Source: Caldifarciminota bacterium (GTDB taxonomy: Bacteria; Hydrothermota; Tepidihabitantia; SM23-42). From it: 64,000 nucleotides of DNA. Positions 62,395 to 64,000 of the stretch are shown here, one piece after another. Positions within the stretch are counted from its first letter, which is position 1; the number at the start of each line of letters is the position of its first letter. The stretch covers positions 96,193-160,192 of the forward strand of contig JALVOT010000007.1 of NCBI GenBank assembly GCA_027026255.1, given 5' to 3'. The position numbers and the translations under genes are program-made. The notes below the pieces were generated by a model. That model made no database searches. It saw only the letters and a list, made by a program, of their open reading frames with translations, and was not told the origin of the DNA.

Positions 62395-63135
62395 TTAAGG
62401 ATGACTCCAATCCAAACGTAACCTGCAACTATCACAAAAGCTATATAAGTAACTGCCATACGCCGACCAAGCATACCACATCATACAATCGCTATTGGAA
62501 CAATGCCCACCAGCAATTGGATATGGTAAGTTAAATTGATATCCTAATTCGTGCGCGACTGCCCAATTTTCATACTTAATAGGTAGATGATTGTGAGCAG
62601 CACACGAATCTCTAATTGTTTCGACTGCAATCGCTGACATTCCTTCATTATGAACAGTTGTATCATAAAGATTCCAATAAGTTAAACCAGGGACAGAGCT
62701 ATCATGTGGGCTATTTATCGTAGCAGCGACGATTCGTCTTACACCACACAGATAACATCTATTATCATAAGTACTGAGCGTATCGACTATTGAGCGCTGA
62801 TTTTGTAAAAATTTCAATAGACTATCATCTTGTAAAAATGTAGATGCTCTAAGAAATTGTGGATTGGGGTCTAAAACGATGCTGTCATCCTTTGCATAGA
62901 AAGATCTATTTGCATTAGCAATCTTTACTTCGCCTTGAAAAGTTGAAACCGAATGTTTGTATCCATTCATAGCATCCACTTCGCAATATATTGCTTTGCT
63001 CGATGGAGGTGGTTGAGGAGGTTTTTCTCCACCACTACAGAGACCTTTATCAGCATTCATTAAAAGAATCGTTAACACGGCGTATATTATAACTTTTAAA
63101 ATTGACCACAATCTAAAGAGTATTTTAATATCCAT
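62395..63135 (-). CDS. Archaemetzincin-like (M54-type) protein with altered zinc-site histidines
   Basis: A 246-aa exported protein, separated from the 457-aa ORF of the track because ATG at 63135 has AAAAGGA upstream and opens a signal-like segment (LKVIIYAVLTILLMN). The catalytic region reads HELGYQFNLPYPIAGGHC, then CMM and FCDSC. Compared with the paralog's HELGHAFNLEHC, two histidines are tyrosines and a short insert precedes the final HC. It may be an inactive relative. The upstream NHL remnant is in the same frame without a stop. Confidence 0.6.
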   Translation of the reverse strand: MDIKILFRLWSILKVIIYAVLTILLMNADKGLCSGGEKPPQPPPSSKAIYCEVDAMNGYKHSVSTFQGEVKIANANRSFYAKDDSIVLDPNPQFLRASTFLQDDSLLKFLQNQRSIVDTLSTYDNRCYLCGVRRIVAATINSPHDSSVPGLTYWNLYDTTVHNEGMSAIAVETIRDSCAAHNHLPIKYENWAVAHELGYQFNLPYPIAGGHCSNSDCMMWYAWSAYGSYLYSFCDSCRLRLDWSHP

Positions 63136-63888
63136 AAATCCTTTTTCACCAAAATCAATACCTATTTTAAAAAAATTGTCGACAATCACCCTAACCCCGG
63201 GCTCAATCACCAATCTACCACCTCCAGGTATCTCAACATCGCCCGTAAGCACATAAGGCTCTCCTTCCTCAGTCCAATGCTCATTGGAAGATAAAACACC
63301 AGATTTTATCGTACCCTTAACTGTAACACTTAATTTTCCAATTAATCTTCCACAATCATCTCGGAACTCAATAGGATATATCCCCGGTAAACAGAGATTC
63401 CCATCAGCATCACGACCATCCCAGGTTGCAACATATTCTACCCCCGGAGATACATCGCCGTCCCAAATATTTTTGTCGGCAACATCCACTTTTACAGTTG
63501 AATACTCATCAATCGCAAATGTAATAACACAATTTCTTACAGTCACATCAACTACCTCTGGTTGACTTTTAGCATAAATCAAATTAACAATACTTTTATA
63601 TACCTGAAAACCAGACTGCCAACCCCAGTCTTCAACTACACCAATAAGAGTGTCAGCAATAAATAATCCTTTTGGATGAATGAATTGATTTATATTTACA
63701 CCATATGTACCAAAACTATAAAGATAGTATTCCAACCCTTTCGAAAATTTCAAAATCTTATTCTGCATCGCATCGACTACATATACACAACCTGCTGTAT
63801 CAATTTCAATATCTAAGTATAACCGACCAAAATTGACATCAACAACCCAGGCACGTACAAACCCTATCGAATTACGGTAATGTTTAGA
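63136..63888 (-). pseudogene. 5'-truncated NHL/FlgD-like secreted protein
   Basis: Coding similarity to the NHL family starts near HYRNSIGFVRAWVVDV (about 63880) and runs through propeller blades (GCVYVVDAMQNKILKFS, QFIHPKGLFIAD), a FlgD-like domain (GVEYVATWDGRDADGNLCLPG) and a start of a repeat region (LTGDVEIPGGGRLVIEPG). The 5' end is missing where DNA resembling an insertion-sequence end begins, and the 3' end runs in frame into the next gene, so both ends look lost. Confidence 0.6.
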
Positions 63889-63922
63889 GTTGTGTGTAAA
63901 TTTTTCTTGAAGGAGATAAAAA

Positions 63923-63987
63923 ATGGTGTATCCTTCCTTATGGTCAGAAAATATGGGTTAAATGACCTTGAAAGGAGGATACACCAT
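63923..63987 (+). promoter_or_regulatory. Leader ORF and hairpin that would hide a ribosome binding site
   Basis: ATGGTGTATCCT (63923-63934) is the exact complement of AGGATACACCAT (63976-63987), which contains GGAGG and most of the next ATG. The left arm is the start of a 12-codon ORF (MVYPSLWSENMG, stop 63961) with its own AAGGAG. The layout resembles a translational attenuator. Confidence 0.4.
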
Positions 63988-64000
63988 GAATAACCCATTT
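63986..64000 (+). CDS. Start of an unidentified ORF, probably a transposase (3' partial)
   Basis: ATG after AAAGGAGG with 7-nt spacing opens MNNPF before the window ends. Its place next to an insertion-sequence-like end suggests a transposase, but five codons cannot show this. An in-frame ATG at 63962 is an alternative start. Confidence 0.3.

Larger units (their letters stand above)
63889..64000 (+). mobile_element. Possible left end of another insertion sequence (partial)
   Basis: The sequence from about 63889 (GAGTTGTGTGTAAATTTTTC) contains TTGTGTGTAAA, like ends of IS256-type elements. It interrupts the NHL gene. A 12-bp inverted repeat, a 12-codon ORF and a plus-strand start with AAGGAGG follow. 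The element continues beyond the window, so the family call is tentative. Confidence 0.35.

Noticed and set aside
62395-63768. The 457-aa ORF as one fusion protein
   Set aside because: An internal ATG at 63135 has a ribosome binding site and a signal-like segment, and the first part matches NHL/FlgD proteins while the second matches the M54-type neighbour. Loss of a stop codon in a decaying upstream gene explains the open frame better.

Overview
The window looks like a chromosome segment of a diderm, rod-shaped, piliated bacterium from an uncultured lineage, most plausibly near candidate division WOR-3 (Stahlbacteria) or another FCB-like phylum. The evidence is indirect: TamA/TamB-like envelope assembly genes, mreBCD-mrdA-rodA, three PilT ATPases, a DUF4837-type lipoprotein, gingipain-like (C25) and subtilisin-like (S8) secreted peptidases with C-terminal sorting-type domains, and many secreted beta-propellers. 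No rRNA, tRNA or CRISPR array was seen. The taxonomy is inference.

Layout. 1-9.9 kb: the 3' part of a nucleotide-sugar epimerase/decarboxylase; an rpsL-rpsG operon that runs into an M29-like aminopeptidase, a TamA-like Omp85 protein and a TamB-like protein; an MscS channel; then, on the minus strand, cvpA and a SAM hydrolase. 10-15.7 kb: polX, two small unknown genes, purC, and a membrane-embedded spermidine-synthase-like protein. 15.9-21 kb: the mreB-mreC-mreD-mrdA-rodA cell-shape operon. 21-31.6 kb: a lipoprotein, two adjacent pilT genes, recG, a DUF4837-like lipoprotein, a TPR protein with a 13-residue repeat, accB, a third pilT, and accC. 31.8-37.9 kb: ispF, a rhomboid, a subtilase with Asp-box repeats inserted in its catalytic domain, an SSS symporter and a SEC-C protein. 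38-39.6 kb: a 1578-bp insertion sequence with 14-bp terminal inverted repeats and a 9-bp target duplication, its transposase truncated. 39.9-46 kb (minus): an unknown four-gene membrane operon, an SLBB polysaccharide-export protein and a C25 peptidase. 46.7-49.8 kb: a UvrD/PcrA helicase and a class V aminotransferase.

49.7-63.9 kb is the unusual part. It is a minus-strand array of about four related cassettes of secreted proteins: zinc metallopeptidase-like (M54-type) or M23-like, then an Ig/TPR-like protein, then an NHL propeller with a FlgD-like C-terminal domain, then a PQQ/WD-like propeller. Three near-identical blocks of about 600 bp each cover the 3' end of an NHL gene, the gap and the 5' end of the next propeller gene. 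The gene bodies between them have diverged. Several members are broken (two single nonsense codons, one frameshift, truncations at both ends). The array is cut at its upstream end by what looks like the start of another insertion sequence.

A second theme is promoter geometry. Fourteen sites of the form TTGACW-N16-TANNNT were found. At seven of them the -10 box lies only 5 to 8 nt upstream of the start codon with no Shine-Dalgarno sequence, so leaderless transcription is likely for mscS, cvpA, the 87-aa gene before purC, ispF, the SEC-C gene, the SLBB gene and the UvrD-type helicase gene. Genes with longer leaders have AGGAGG-type ribosome binding sites. These promoters also helped to correct several starts in the ORF track.
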